Positions 46,701 to 60,235 of a DNA stretch of 64,000 bases are shown here, in pieces. Source of the stretch: Schizochytrium sp. TIO01. Its lineage: Eukaryota > Sar > Bigyra > Thraustochytrida > Thraustochytriidae. Both the position numbers and the translations under genes were made by a program. The stretch spans positions 409,001 through 473,000 of the forward strand of contig SMSO01000008.1 of NCBI GenBank assembly GCA_004764695.1, in the 5' to 3' direction. Position 1 is the first letter of the stretch; each line of letters begins with the position of its first letter. Under the pieces are notes generated by a model. That model was not told where the DNA came from. It saw only the letters and a program-made list of their open reading frames with translations, and ran no database searches.

Positions 46701-49700
46701 ATTAAAATCAATCGATCAAATGAGCTAATAATAAACTTGTGAAGTCCATTTGCCCTCACTTCTTACTTACGCGCCTCCTAGCGCCACCTACTGGCCGCCT
46801 AGTCCTGCGGGCCCAACAGTGTTTGCTAAGGCTGCTGCTTTTCACAGACAGAAAAGCGCCAAAGCCACAGTCGGTCACCCGTGAAGGAAGCGAGGAGAAC
46901 TGAAGAAACTCCGCCAAACCAGACGAAACCTGCTCTCGCGTACGTGTTTACGTATTTCGCGCCGCGCCAGAAGAAACTCCTCCGTCTTCAGGCCCTCAAC
47001 CCTGCGACGCAATCCTCTATCGCGCTTTTCCGGCGTCCACGAGGCTTGCTTGATCTTGAGCGGCGTCGCAGACTACTAGGTGCCTCCTACCCTAAACCCC
47101 ACTACCTCCAGAAACTTGCCCCCTTCCAAGCAACAAAGCGAGCCTCATTATAACCCCTTTGCAGAACCAGCGGGATCCACGGATCCCCCCGGTTCTGTAC
47201 TGGGAACCACCTCGACGAAAACTTCCCAGGCTACCCCCCAACTGGCCCTGTGCTCCTTTGGAGTGGGGGTGCAGGCTGGGCGACCGATGCCGCAATGCTG
47301 TGCCCTCTGTATGCGGCGAGTCTGATGGGAAGAAGAGAAGTGTGCGTGGCCATCTGTGGGGCGTCTGAAGTCGCCAGCTTTCTTTCTTTCTTCTTTCTTT
47401 CTTTCTTTCTTTCTTTCTTTAAAAAGAGAATATTGAAAGAAAGAGAAAGCATTCATTCAAGTCCTTTCATCGTTCTCGCCTCCTTTGCCGCCTCCGGAGC
47501 GTGTGCGGCCGCTTCGCAACTCGATGCCGACGGCTTTTGAAGGAAACGTGGCGGCTTATTAGCAGTCCGTCCGTCAGTCATTCAGTCAGTCGGTCTCTCT
47601 GAGCGAAGGAAGCCCTTCAAAGTTTCTTTCTTTCTTTCTTTCTCTCTTTCTTTCTTTCTTGAAAGTTCGTTCCTTGAACACTTTCAGCATTACATTTGTG
47701 TATATTATGGTGAGCAAAGGTCGAAGGTGCGCCAATGAAGTAAAGAGAGGACAATGATGACCGACGATGAGAAAAGAAAACCTGCCATCGTTAAAAGAAA
47801 ATCGACCCTTTTCTTTCACCCCAGCTTAATTTCAAATTTATTTATTTCCATCTGTATCTGCTTATTTATTTGTTAGGTTTGCTTTTTTAAAGTTAAAAAC
47901 AAATATATTGTAAAACCAAACTAACTCAAATCAAATAACAACATCGAGACGAGCAATCTTCTCTCTGTCCGGACCCAGGCAAAAGAACCGTCTTCTCACC
48001 TCCTCCTCTCCTCGCATCTATCTGCCTATCTATCTATTTTCTCCGTTCCATTCTTTGCGCCGCGTTGACCGTGGAGGTACCTGCGAACCTATTCGTCTTC
48101 TTCTGCGAGACCTTACACCCATAGAATCCAGTCAACGACTCGCTCACTCCCGCGCGCTACGAGCGAGCGCCTCCCCAATCTGCAGGAAGCACTGTTTTGC
48201 AAGTGTATATGTATATGATCACTTCTTTCTCAAACTATCGTCATTTCATGTATTTTCTATTTCAAAGTAATAGCAATTGTTGAAAAGCCTTTTCTTAAAA
48301 CAAACATTTTTAGTTAAAGGCTTTGCCCGTTATCTGTTTATTAAAAGGTATGTGTTAAAAATAAATAAATAGATATATATATAACTAAATACGACAATAA
48401 TAAAATCATTCTATTTTCAACCCCAAAACACTTATTTAAATTAAAATAAATAAATAAATAATCGAATCCGTTTGGCGGCATAAAACATGTTTTTACTTTA
48501 AAAAAATAATTGCATTTTTATGAGATAATGTTTTCACTTTTCAAAATAGAAAAGGAGAGGGGATGTAAAACACATCCTTCAGGAAGTTCGAGCACAGCAG
48601 TATCATGCGTGAGAAAGAAAGGCAGAGTTTACTTCAACTCAAAGATAGCAATTTTAGACAATGCATGCACTCGACTATTCGAACGAGAAAATACTGACAG
48701 ACTGGCTTCGCTTGAGATCTTCTCTCGTGCTCGTTCTCTCCAGCTCTTTCACACGTCTGTCTGCGACCTCGGGGTCTCACAAGTCACTCACTACATAATA
48801 GCAAGTGGATCGGGAAATCTCATGAAGCATGTTTGACGGAGACGACGAAAGAGAGGACAATTGAATTCCACTTTCGGGAGTGTGCTAATATTAAAGTGAG
48901 ACAAATCAAGCGACCTCTCCAAGAAACAAAGAAACAACAAATGATCTCCCTGCTTTTCTCCCGCACTCAAACGTGCTCAAGATCAATCCATCGATCTGTT
49001 CAGAAGCTGCAGCCTCAACAATCTTTAAAAAAGGAATCGCCGCTCCTCGATCCCTGGCTTTCCGAGTACGCAGGAGCCCTCGTTTGGCTAGCTAATTCTA
49101 TGCTTCTTTTCGCTCATCTATTCACTCCCTCAATCAGACGGCACCTTCTATTTATTTCCCCATAAAGAACCCCGGCATCTTCAGAGAAGCAAACAAACCA
49201 ACGGGAAAGAACGCTGTGGCTCTTCTCTATTCACCCATCCGAACTCTATTGAAGCCGTCCGCCCGCACGCCGATATCCACTCTCTTCTCCACTCCAGTAC
49301 CTTCAAGAGCCCAGAGAATGAATCAACCAATGAAACAATCAAATGAATGAATCAATGATTCACTGCGCCGAAGAACTGCACAGAACTGCACAGAACCAGA
49401 ACACCTGGAACGAAATGTTCTAGTGGGAACCTCTTTGTCACTGGTACTGCTTTGATAAGGCATTGCTTCTGTAAATATTAGGAGTCCCCCTCAGTCTGTG
49501 TCTCGCTTATCTATTCAACTTCAATCAACTTCAATAGCTATTCTTAGAAGTTTTAGTTAGAACGGATAGGGTCCGGGCTGCGCCTGCTTCTTCCGGGGAG
49601 TGAGTGCTAGACATAGTGCTAGGTGTTTAGTTATGCGCCGTGTTTTGAAAAGAGAATTGGAACGCGAGGATAAATTATATCCTCAGTAGTTCTTAGAAAG

Positions 49701-52429
49701 AGAATGAGGACGAGTTTCTCTCTTCGTTTATTTGTTTGTTTGTTTCTCTCGTGTCTCGAGAACTTTAAGGTTCGGGCTTCCGAAGAAAAGTCTTCGCAAC
49801 GCGCTATCACGATGATGACTCATACATGCGGATATACATCTACATAATAGTCAAAGAATGAGCGGTGATCTGTATTCTTGTGGAAGTAAGTACCTATGAA
49901 TTAATTGTGTCTATTATCTATTATCACGTTCTCGTTCTATGCTGCCATCACAATTCGTGCACCCTTTTCTTCCATCCCTAAACTTTTTCTTTTCTTTTCT
50001 TTTCTTTTCTTAAAAACTGAAAGAAGAAAGAAGGGCCTCGAAAATATTTTTATTATAGCATTACTTTCGACCTTTCTCTCGCAGAATCCGCTTCATCACA
50101 ATAACAAGTACACGAGTACGTTTCATTTTTAAATTATGCAAACACTTTCCATAGAATATTTATTTATATTAGAAAAAAAAAAAAACTAAACTTATTTTAA
50201 CAACTTCAATCAAAATGTTTGCATTCCTTTCTTTTAAAATAAATGAATTAAACATTGTTTTTTAATAAAACTAAAAAAAAGCATAGGATATATTTATTTT
50301 CATTTTCAATTGAGCGCTGCTTACAAAAGTAAAACTCGCTCCTCATGTATTTATTCTACAGTTCTACAGCTCTCCACACTCTCGCGCTTACAGCAGAGTA
50401 CAGGTGACATTGCAGTCACTCTATTTACTCCCCACCCAAATGAAGCACTGAACAAAAATCAATAAATTGTCCTCTCTTTTGCTCTCTTGCCTCCTTTACC
50501 TTCCTCTCATATCACAGGCTTCTCTCGAGTTGAGAATAACTCTAGCTAGAGATAGTCAAACTACTCAACCTCCGTACATCTATACATACATAGATATAAA
50601 TAGATAGATTATCTACATACATACATACATACATACATACATACATACTAACTACATCATGAGAACTCGCGTATTTATGGCCCTCAAGTCTGCTGCGCAG
50701 TAGCTGACCAAAAAATGCGCCGCTGTCGCCGCAGGCCAGAGCGTCCTTTGGCTCGCTAGCGTCCCACCCGTTCCACTATGCACCGAGCTCAGAGCACAAC
50801 GCTGAGGATTCCGCTGCTTCTTTCGACGACCTCAGTTCCTGCTCATGAGTTCCTGCTCAAGAACCGCCATAGCATAATCTCAAGGTGCCGACAACACAGG
50901 CGCATACCCTTAGCGTTCAGCATAGCGAACCCCTAGTGCACTCGCGGATCGTGCGGCGGCGAGAAAGGACCAGCATAGTAGGGCGAGTGAGGGAATGAAT
51001 AGATCGATCGATCGATCGATCGATCGATCGATTGAGATCGTGATATTTGTTGATCTATTTAGTTGTCGGTTTGGCTGTTTGGAACTGGGAAGAAAGGTCG
51101 TGACGGAACTGCTTCGGAGAGGCCGCCTTGCATGTCTTGCCTGGTCTGGAGTTGCCTACTTTTTCTTGCCTGGTCTTGACGCAGGCTCTGACTCATTGAT
51201 TGCCTGATTCTCTCACTGACCGAAAGAGAGACTCAGGTCCTGGTTCTGAAGAATTCCGCACCGCCATTGTGCACACCCTGAGAAACGAGCAGGAACCCGT
51301 TCTGAATGGGCCCACAAGTGGCCATCAAGGTGGCCTTTTGGCCATAATGGTCTCCGTCATCGAACCTGAAAGCACTCTTGGAGTTCCCCCCGGAGCTGTA
51401 GCTGCAGTAGTCCGCAGTAGTTGTGGCATGCGTGGCTTGTCTCAAGCTGCTCCAAGTGAAGCAAGCCAAACTAACAAACAAACTAACTAACTTTCCATCT
51501 TGCAGAATTGTAAAAGACAAACTAACTAACGAATTTTAAGACTACCTAATTTACCTCTTCGCTTGCTTGCTTACTTACTTACGAACTTCCGGCGCCTGTC
51601 TCAGTGAGGGCGTCTCGGAAGAAGACTTCTGTGAGGGAGTGGGAATTAATAACTCGAAAACCTCTTTTCGTATCGATCGATTGATTGATTTGGTTTGATG
51701 AAAACAGAGATACGAAAGAAAGTGTGGGACCCGGCCTAATGACTGCTTAGGCGAAGTACTAGAGGTTTATTAAAAAAAAAAAAACCATTTTAATAAACAA
51801 TTAAAAAAATCTAAGGTGTATTCCACGATGGATGGATTCACTGCAGTGATCGATCGATGTAGTGCAGTGACTACCTATTGCCACGACCTTCAATAGTTTC
51901 GTGCTCTTCGGAGGATCACTCAGGCGATCGCGTGAAGTGAAAGTCAGTGCGCGCATGCGAATGCCTAATTGAGATATTGACAGGCAGAATGAAGGCAGAT
52001 CTCGCGCTGTTAAGTCGTTTGGTTATTTTTTCACTCAGGCCGGCCAGGATTATTAGACAGCGTGGATTGCTGGGCCTGTGTAAAACCCGCCCTCGGCTGC
52101 GACAGGAACGAAGTCTCGCGGCGAGAGTGCCAGAACAGCGGAAGCTACTTGCTTCGGAGCCGAGACTGAAGATCATGACGGCGGAGGTGGAACGAGCCGG
52201 AGGTGGAAAGAAATGGATTTTATTCATCATTGATTCTCATTCGTTCGCCCTCAGAGAACGCGTGAGATAGATAACGCCAGACTGACTGCTGTAGGTACTT
52301 ACTTTATTGCCTGTAATACATACGGGACACATACCTACCTTCCTTCAATCCTGCGGCAATACTTTTTAATTTATTTTTAAAGAGGCCCAAATTCCGCAAT
52401 TGTTGGTTTGTTCGTTCTTTAACACAAAG

Positions 52430-52648
52430 AAAGCAATCACTCCAAGAACCAGATCAAATGCAATCGAACGTGAGGAAGAGGACGACGAGGAGGATGAGGA
52501 GATGTCCAATGCCAAGCGATCCCGTTCTGCCCGTTTTAACCGCAACGACGGCGTTGGCGCCAGTCAGGAGAACTCGCAGGCACAGCCTGTGACTCGTGTC
52601 CGTCGCTCGGGACAGTTTCCTCGGCTTGCCGGCTTAGCCTTCTGCTGA
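52430..52648 (+). pseudogene. Possible gene fragment: acidic tract followed by an Arg/Ser-rich segment
   Basis: The frame from about 52430 to the TGA at 52646 encodes an acidic run (E/D-rich, about 52468-52501), then an ATG at 52502 and a basic segment rich in Arg, Ser and Gln. Codons here (GCC, CGT, AAC, GGC, GTC) resemble the confident genes more than other spacer sequence does. The last residues, after about 52610, look like ordinary spacer. I do not recognise the family. It could be an exon, a decayed copy of a nuclear basic protein, or chance. Confidence 0.22.
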
Positions 52649-53713
52649 TTCTTCGCTGGCTTGGTTGACCCAAGTCAGTTGCTGCGGCGCAGAGCTCGGC
52701 CAGACCAAGCAAGCCGAGGTGGAACGAAGGAGCTCTTGTGTGTCATGCTGGCCTGTTACTTCTTCAAGCAGGCAGGCAGTCGCTCGCTCACTCACTCACT
52801 CTCTCGCGTGCCAAAGAGTCCCATCGTTCTTGACAATTCGCTCATGACGTGGACTTCTGTCTGCTTCATCCATCCCACTCACGTTCTCTGCTCTCTCCGC
52901 GCACGAGGTCTTCTTTCGAGACGTGAGACGCTCGAGCGAATTTGCCTCCTCAAGGTTTTACAGAGAATCAAGAAGTCGCGAGCGAGTTGAGACTGCAGAA
53001 GAAGCAACTAGGCAGGCAGGCAGACCTGAGGCTGGGAAGACCGCAGGCAACGAGGGAGAGCGGCGGAGGTGGCTGCCCGGCCAGCGCAGGGTTTTCCACG
53101 TGTGGCTCGTTCTCTGCGTCATTCATGTCTCTAATACATAACCAAAAATAAGTTCTGACCACGATGGCATTTGGAGGAACTAACGAGTCAAGCTTGCTTA
53201 CCAGCCTCCTAAGCCCGCCTAGAGGTTTCTCTGCCAGCTGACTAAAGTGTTTATCGCCAGCTTGCCAAGGCAAGGCTTGAAAAGAAAGAAATCATGAACT
53301 TGATCAAGTCGATTGGATAAAAGTTGGCCAGCAAGTTCTCCAAGCTATTCCCGTGCCAGATACGCGCAGATAACGCATCGTTTGCCTTCCCCTTCCTTGG
53401 AGGCTTCTTGCCGGCTTGTCAACGTAGTTGTCAAAGAGCGCCACCTCCTCCGAGCCAGCCTGGCCTTGGAAAGCAGGGACCACGATTTTAACTTCATCGC
53501 CGTAGCTTCTTTCAATTGCTTTCTTCTTCTTTAAAACAGCTGCCAGCGCGTCGTTCTACTAGCCCGCCACTACTATTTACACTAGTGCTCTCGCAGGCCA
53601 CCGTGAGACGTGCTTCTGTAAATAGCTGCTCTAGTGTCTGAGCGAAGTCCAAATTATTCAAAGGTTTGGCTAACGTCTAAGACCACGCTCCCGATGTCTT
53701 GATGTTTGATTCA

Positions 53714-53744
<31 letters not shown>

Positions 53745-53858
53745 TTTTTTGGTGAAGGTTCTACCAGCTCGTGCACCTCTTTGGGAGCAATTTGCCTCAC
53801 ATTAAGATTTGTCGTGATGATTCATTATTTTAATTATTTTAATTATTTTAAATACATA

Positions 53859-53917
53859 TTCATTCATTCATTCATTCATTCATTCATTCATTCATTCATT
53901 CATTCATTCATTCATTC
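53859..53917 (+). repeat. (ATTC)15 microsatellite
   Basis: Perfect run, the reverse-strand equivalent of the GAAT repeats. Confidence 0.95.
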
Positions 53918-56247
53918 GTGATTCGTATGCACCGTACGGGCGAGACAACTCGAGCGCGGGTCGAGATCTCTGCGAAACTTCGTCCTATCCAGAGGCCGCC
54001 TTCGCCTTCAGAACAAGAAGAAGGCGCAGGCAATTTCATGTAGCAGAAAGAAAGAACCGTAATATTCTTGCTACATTCGTTTGACTTTACAAGTTTATTT
54101 ATCATGACAGGGCACTTTCTTTCTTTCACAAGGTTTTCTCACTCTCTGCTTTGCTATAATGTGTTCTTTTGCTTAAGAAATGTAATCTTTCGAAAAGTCG
54201 AAAAGAAAAGCTAACTTTCCGGACGAACCCGGTTCTAACGTCGAGACAAATAGCAAGTTGGCTGTAGAAGAAACAGCTGCAGAAAGCCCAAGAGTAGGAA
54301 CCAGCTTGAACCCCTCGTCCAACAAAAGCTGTCACGAGCAAACTTGAAGATGGGTAAATTGTCAAACAAAAAAACAAAAAACTTTACAACTTGAAAGAAT
54401 GAACTAGGAGAGTAGATTGTGGAGTGACTTCATCGGTTCCTGCTGTTCTCCCATTGGAAACCACCTCATCCCCATCACAAGATATAACGGGGATGTTCCA
54501 AGACCAACTCTAAGTATGAGTTTCTGTGTTTTATTTTTCTTTATTTTTGTCAATAAATTAAAAAAGATAAAGAACATCAAATCAAGTCAAAGAAGCGCCT
54601 CGTTCCAAATAAACAGGTACCTACCTACTTAACTACCTCTTCGCTGCTGCTCAGGCCAGTCCATTTCAGAGAGCGCCATCAAAACAAAGGAAAATACAGC
54701 CATTCGTATCATACTAACAAGAAGAACCCGAACCACAGTCAGTCAGTCAGTCAGTCAGTCAGTCAGTCATTCAATTAATCAATCAATCCAACAATCAATC
54801 ACAATCAATCACTCAAACCGATCGTATCAACCAAGTCCTGGCTGACATCTGTGATCACGAAACCGCCCATAACGAACAGCAAATCAGTCCAATCTGCGCA
54901 TCAACCACAATCTACATACCTCCATTACACAATGCACAATCCAATCCAATCCAAATCAAATCAGTCAATCGCTTCACCCTTTCTATGTGCTACCAGCCAA
55001 CCTCTACCACTCTCCTATTGCCCACTAGCTTTTCCTCTTACCAAGAAGCAAAACAAAACAATTCACTATTAATTTTAAATAAAAAAGAGAAAACGAATAA
55101 CCAACAAAAAAAACATTATTATGGAATATACAGCGCACACCACTCGCTAGGCGCCTTCTATCTACTATACTAGTAGTACTGCCAGAACAAGGAGGCACTC
55201 CTCTTTCCTTACAAGGAAGCAGAGGCAGGCGCCTTCTTCCTTCCTCGTGACCCCTTCCTTCCAGAGGGCAGCGCAAGCAGGCAGCTCGCTCGGGCGCCAG
55301 CTGCGGCGGCAGGCACTTCGGCGGCGTCCCAGCCCGTACAGCGCTCGCGCCGCTGCTCTGGGGCGTCCAGCAGCCTCTGTTTGTTTCCCTGGCTCGCTCC
55401 AGGTTTTACGAGGGCGCTTGCCCTGGTTTCTCCCCTTTCTTGGCCCTTTTTTTAATTTAGTCCCTTGCAATTGATTGCCTCACTCACTCAGTCATTCGTC
55501 TCTTCAGCGCCATATCATACATACATACATACATACATCATATTATAACCACCGTCAACGGCGCCGTATCCATATCTCTGCTGCAGGAAGGCATTTGTTA
55601 TGTGTACCTGCGCAGGCAGAAAAGAAACCTTTGCCGTAAACTCCGCTCATTCCTCAAACCCAACTTGAAAGATGACGTGAACTTCTTCTTCTTCGTGGCA
55701 AGCGAATTAAATTGATTGATTGCATACATGGCATGCGGAGATCGTGAGTGAATTTGATGCACGCCTCCAATTCGAGCTCGCCCAAGGTACGAGGCTGTTA
55801 CGCCGCTCTTAGGCTTGCGGCTAGCAAGCGGATCGCTGCATAGTAGGACAGTGCAGCGTAACGAAGAGGAACCCGCTGTAGTTCGTGGTGCTGAAGAAGC
55901 TAGCAAGCAAAGCAAGCAAGCAAGCAGCAAATCAGGAGGAGGTCTCGCGTAATAATTGTTCGGCCGCGTGTGTCTTCGCATATTTGTTTGTTTGATTGAT
56001 TGATTGATTGATGGGCGCAAGTATCTTGAACTGAAGGCCTTTGGCCCTCTTTGGCCGCTTGCTTTGCCCTGGTCTGCTGTTTTGATTGACTTGGACTTTC
56101 AAGTACCTTAAAGTGCTTCGTGATCCTTTTTCTCATCGCTACTTTAGTTTTAGATTTTTCTTTCGATGAGGGTACGTACCTACCAACTTACACTTTGCCA
56201 GACTGCCTTTTCTTCCCTTGTGTGCTTATAAACAGATCCTCTTTTCA

Positions 56248-56278
<31 letters not shown>

Positions 56279-58520
56279 GTTTGTCCAAGTTATACTGTAT
56301 CTAACAACCTTTTAAAAGAGAAGAAAATAAAAGTTCAAGAGTTCAATAGATTTGGTGACATTTCATTTTAAAAAGATGAAGAAAAGAAAAGATAAAAAGA
56401 AAAGAAAAGAAGAAGAAAAAGTAAGGGGTAATAAAACGTTCTAGTTAAAATACTATTTAATTAATTGACTCGCCTGTGAAATAGCACTGCCTTTTACTCC
56501 TCTTTTAAAAACAACCTCAACGACTGATTTTCTATGAACGAGGCTCCCTTCCTTACAACATCAATGAAACAAACACAGCCTCGTTCTTCTCCTTCTTCTT
56601 CTCCTTTGCACCGATCTTACCGCCAAAGCAAGCCGCTGATGGATCCGCTCTAAAATACGTCGCCAGCTGTCCCTTCCCCTCTTGCCCCCTTCCATGGCAG
56701 CCCAACGGGTGCGTTTCGCTCAGGGTCGTCTGCTCGGAGCCCTCGAGAGCGCTCGAAGAAGGCCTCTCTTTGCTTTAGAAGCAGAGAGAGAGAGAGAGAG
56801 AGCTGCGCCTGCTCCGCCGCCCTGCTATCAACTAGCGGGGGAGGGAAAAGAGGCGCCTCGACGCCGTGTTCGCGACTTCATTGCGGGTTGAAGGGGCGAG
56901 GCGGCTAGGGCCCCTTAGGCGCGCACTAGGCCCTCTAGGCTGGGCAGAGAAAGAAAGAAGAGAGAGAAAGAAAGAATGAAAGAAAGAAAGAATGAATGAA
57001 TGAATGAATGAATGAAGAAGAAGAAGAAAAGCGCCCTTTCCACGATCTCGATGTCTGTTTTTTGTCTGTCTGTCAGTCTGTGTGCGTGGCTGGTTCTCTG
57101 AAGGTGGTGATTCTGGCGCGAGAACCGCAGTCTGCTCTGGTCTGCTCAGAAAGTGGTCCGCCGCAGCAGAGAACCTTGATTCAGGGCAGCAGAGCGAAAG
57201 GCGCGTCGCCGAGGACTTATGGAGAACGAGGGACCGCGTTGGCTTTGCTCCGTAGTACCTCTTCTCTTCTCTTCTCTTCTTTTCTTTTCTTTCTTTTCTT
57301 GTCTTTTCTTGTCTTTTCTGCTCTGCTTGCTGTTGTCACTTTTTGAATAATAATAATAAATGAATGAACGAATGAAAAAAAAAGTAGAAGCACATGTATA
57401 TTATATTAAATAAAAAACGAAGTGGTGAGCATAGAGTAGACAGCATACTTTTTAAAGTTAAAAGAGCACCATGGATGGAAGGTGTCTATTTTAGGCAGTA
57501 AAAGAGGTGTTTAGTTGAAAGTTAGTTTTGTGGGTTTGGCTGTTCGCACAAGTAACAATCAGAGAGGAACGAACGAACAAGAATCGATATAGATGAACCA
57601 AACAGATCGAGCGACAAAGAAACCAATATACACGAACAAATCACTAAATCTATAACTTGTAAAGTAAATAAATACGGAGGCGCCGGTTCTGGCTTCGGCA
57701 AAGAGCCCGTTCTCGCGCGAGCAAATCGATGGGTTTCGAGACTTCGTGTTCCCGCTCCCTTCGAAGCGCACTTACGAACTATGCGTTCGCACGGGCCTGC
57801 CTGAGAAACAGAGGAATAAATAAGCCCACGCGCAATCGATGGATGGGTCCTCACAGCGCAGCAACGAAAGAAACCAACAACCGGGGCTAAATAAACATAA
57901 TCATCATAAACGAGGGCAGGTGTTCGTTCTCCTTTCCATGAGCGGCCTTGATTTGCGATTTTAGTATAGAGTTCAACAAAAAGGAGATGACTAAGTACGA
58001 TCAAGGTAAAGCACACTTTAGCTTTATACAAGGAATTGAGGAGGAGATTGTCTGCTTTGTCTGTTTTCTTTAAGGAAAAGGGAATGCGGAAAAGACTCTC
58101 ACTCACACACACTAAACAAATAAACAAACAAACAAGCAAACAAATAAATAAATAAATTTATAGATTAATCGATAGGTCAATCAATCAATCAGTCAATCAA
58201 TCAATCAATGGATAAACAAATAAAGAAACTCCGTGCAAAGGTGCAGATGGCTCTGTATGTATGTATGTTGAGTTGTTAATTTGTTTGTTTGTCGTTGGAC
58301 GCGTGGGCGATGATGAGCTCAAAGAGAGAGGACGACTGAGCCGGAGCTGTGTTGACGACCACTGTAATCGTGTGCTTATTAGCTCCAGCGCGCTGCTTCT
58401 TGCGTTCGCTCGCAGAACTGGCTCAAAGAACGGCGGCGAACGTCGCGCTCCGATCGATCTGAACTGGCTGATTACCGTAGCAGGTACCTATAATTGAGAG
58501 CACAATAGCCAAAGCAACGT

Positions 58521-58618
58521 GAATGAATGAATGAATAAATAAATAAATAGATAAATAAATAAGTAATGAATAAATAAATAAGTAATGAATAAATAAATAA
58601 ATAAATAAATAAAGACAT
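58521..58618 (+). repeat. (AAAT)n/(GAAT)n tract
   Basis: Imperfect tetranucleotides alternating AAAT, GAAT and AAGT. Confidence 0.85.
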
Positions 58619-58630
58619 AAATAAATCAAT

Positions 58631-58730
58631 GAAAGAATGAAAGAATGAAAGAATGAAAGAATGAAAGAATGAAAGAATGAAAGAATGAAAGAATGAAAGA
58701 ATGAAAGAATGAAAGAATGAATGAAAGAAT
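58631..58730 (+). repeat. (GAAAGAAT)12 octanucleotide repeat
   Basis: Twelve nearly perfect 8-base units made of GAAA plus GAAT. On the minus strand every frame stays open and gives a Phe/His/Ser/Ile repeat, so predicted proteins here are artefacts. Confidence 0.95.
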
Positions 58731-59712
58731 TGGCCAATATCCAGAGCCTTCGGTCCTCTGCTCGTGGCGGGTTCTTTCGTGCGCATCGCCTTCGTCCCCC
58801 GAGTCCGCAAGCAAGGCTTCCTTGCGCCTCGGGCGTTATCTCCACGCTCGCCACGCCCTGCGCTCGCTGCCTAGACGGCGACGGCGACGACGGCGGCGAC
58901 GACGACGCGGCGGTACAAACAAACAAACAAACAAACAAAAGCGCGAGCCGCACGCTCAGGCCGCGGGGTCCTAGCGGCGCCTAGGCGGCTCCTACCGCCC
59001 TGCAAGGCGGAACCAGTTCAAGGTGCTCATTAAGCCGGTTCTCCTGCTCGCCGTGTATCATCGCACGAGCGGGAACAGCGACAGCTTTCAGGGCCGTTCT
59101 GTGTAGGCAGTGCGAGCGCGTATGGGAACACAGAAGCGCATGCATGCAATTACATACATACATACATATGCATACATATACATTCATCTATTCATCTATT
59201 CATACATACATACATACATACGTACACGAATGAAGGATTATATACGAAGAACAGTGTGTGCGCATGAATGTATGAATGAATAGATGAATGTGTTTGTATG
59301 AATGTGTATGAGGAGGAGAGAGAACGAGAGCGAAATGACGAGGTCAAGGGCCGGCGAGGAGAAGGAGGGGTCAGGATCGCGCACGGCTTCGGGGCTCTTC
59401 TGGGACCGTCAAGGCGAGGCGAGGCGAGACCCGCCGGCCCTTCGGTCAGCGCAGGAGAGAGAGAAGAAGGCCGCGCATGGTGCTGTTCTTATGACCCAAG
59501 CAAGAGTCGCTCTCGGCTTTGCAAGGGAGGTTCTCAGGCGCCCATACTGTGCGTATTATAGAACCGGCAATGACGGAGCAGAAGAAAACACGGTGCTTTC
59601 TCTTTTCTTTCTTTCTTTTATTTGTTTGTTTGTTTGTTTTATTTTTATTTTTGATGAATAAAAAGTTGCTCTTTCATTCGCTCGAAGTTGCTGGGCTTTC
59701 TTTCTTCAAAAA

Positions 59713-59856
<144 letters not shown>

Positions 59857-60197
59857 ACAAAGAAAGACGACTGCAGCCGAGAGAACGTCCCTCGCAGACG
59901 AGGCGGGGGGAGAGGCAGCGGCCGCCGGCGAGGCGTCCCAAGCACACCGCAGGCGGCCGGATGCCGGCTGACCTCGAGGCTGCCGACCTCGGAACGAGGA
60001 AATCAAGAAATTACGAGCGTTTTCTTCGCAGCGCTGCGCCTGTGGTTGATTTCTCAGCGCCTCCGGTTATTATATTGACTGTAAAACCTGTCTCATCTCT
60101 TTATTTATTTTAAACGACTAAAAACCTTCTTTGCAAGGAAACAACAGACAACAGCATCTAGTTTCTTTTCTATTTTCACTGTTTTCCCCTTTCAATA

Positions 60198-60201
<4 letters not shown>

Positions 60202-60234
<33 letters not shown>
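60202..60234 (+). repeat. (TTA)11 microsatellite
   Basis: Perfect trinucleotide run. Confidence 0.9.

Positions 60235-60235
<1 letters not shown>

Noticed and set aside
57522-58139. Minus-strand 205-codon frame with hydrophobic stretches
   Set aside because: Starts inside a TTTG-type repeat, lacks the organism's codon bias and matches no family; likely chance.
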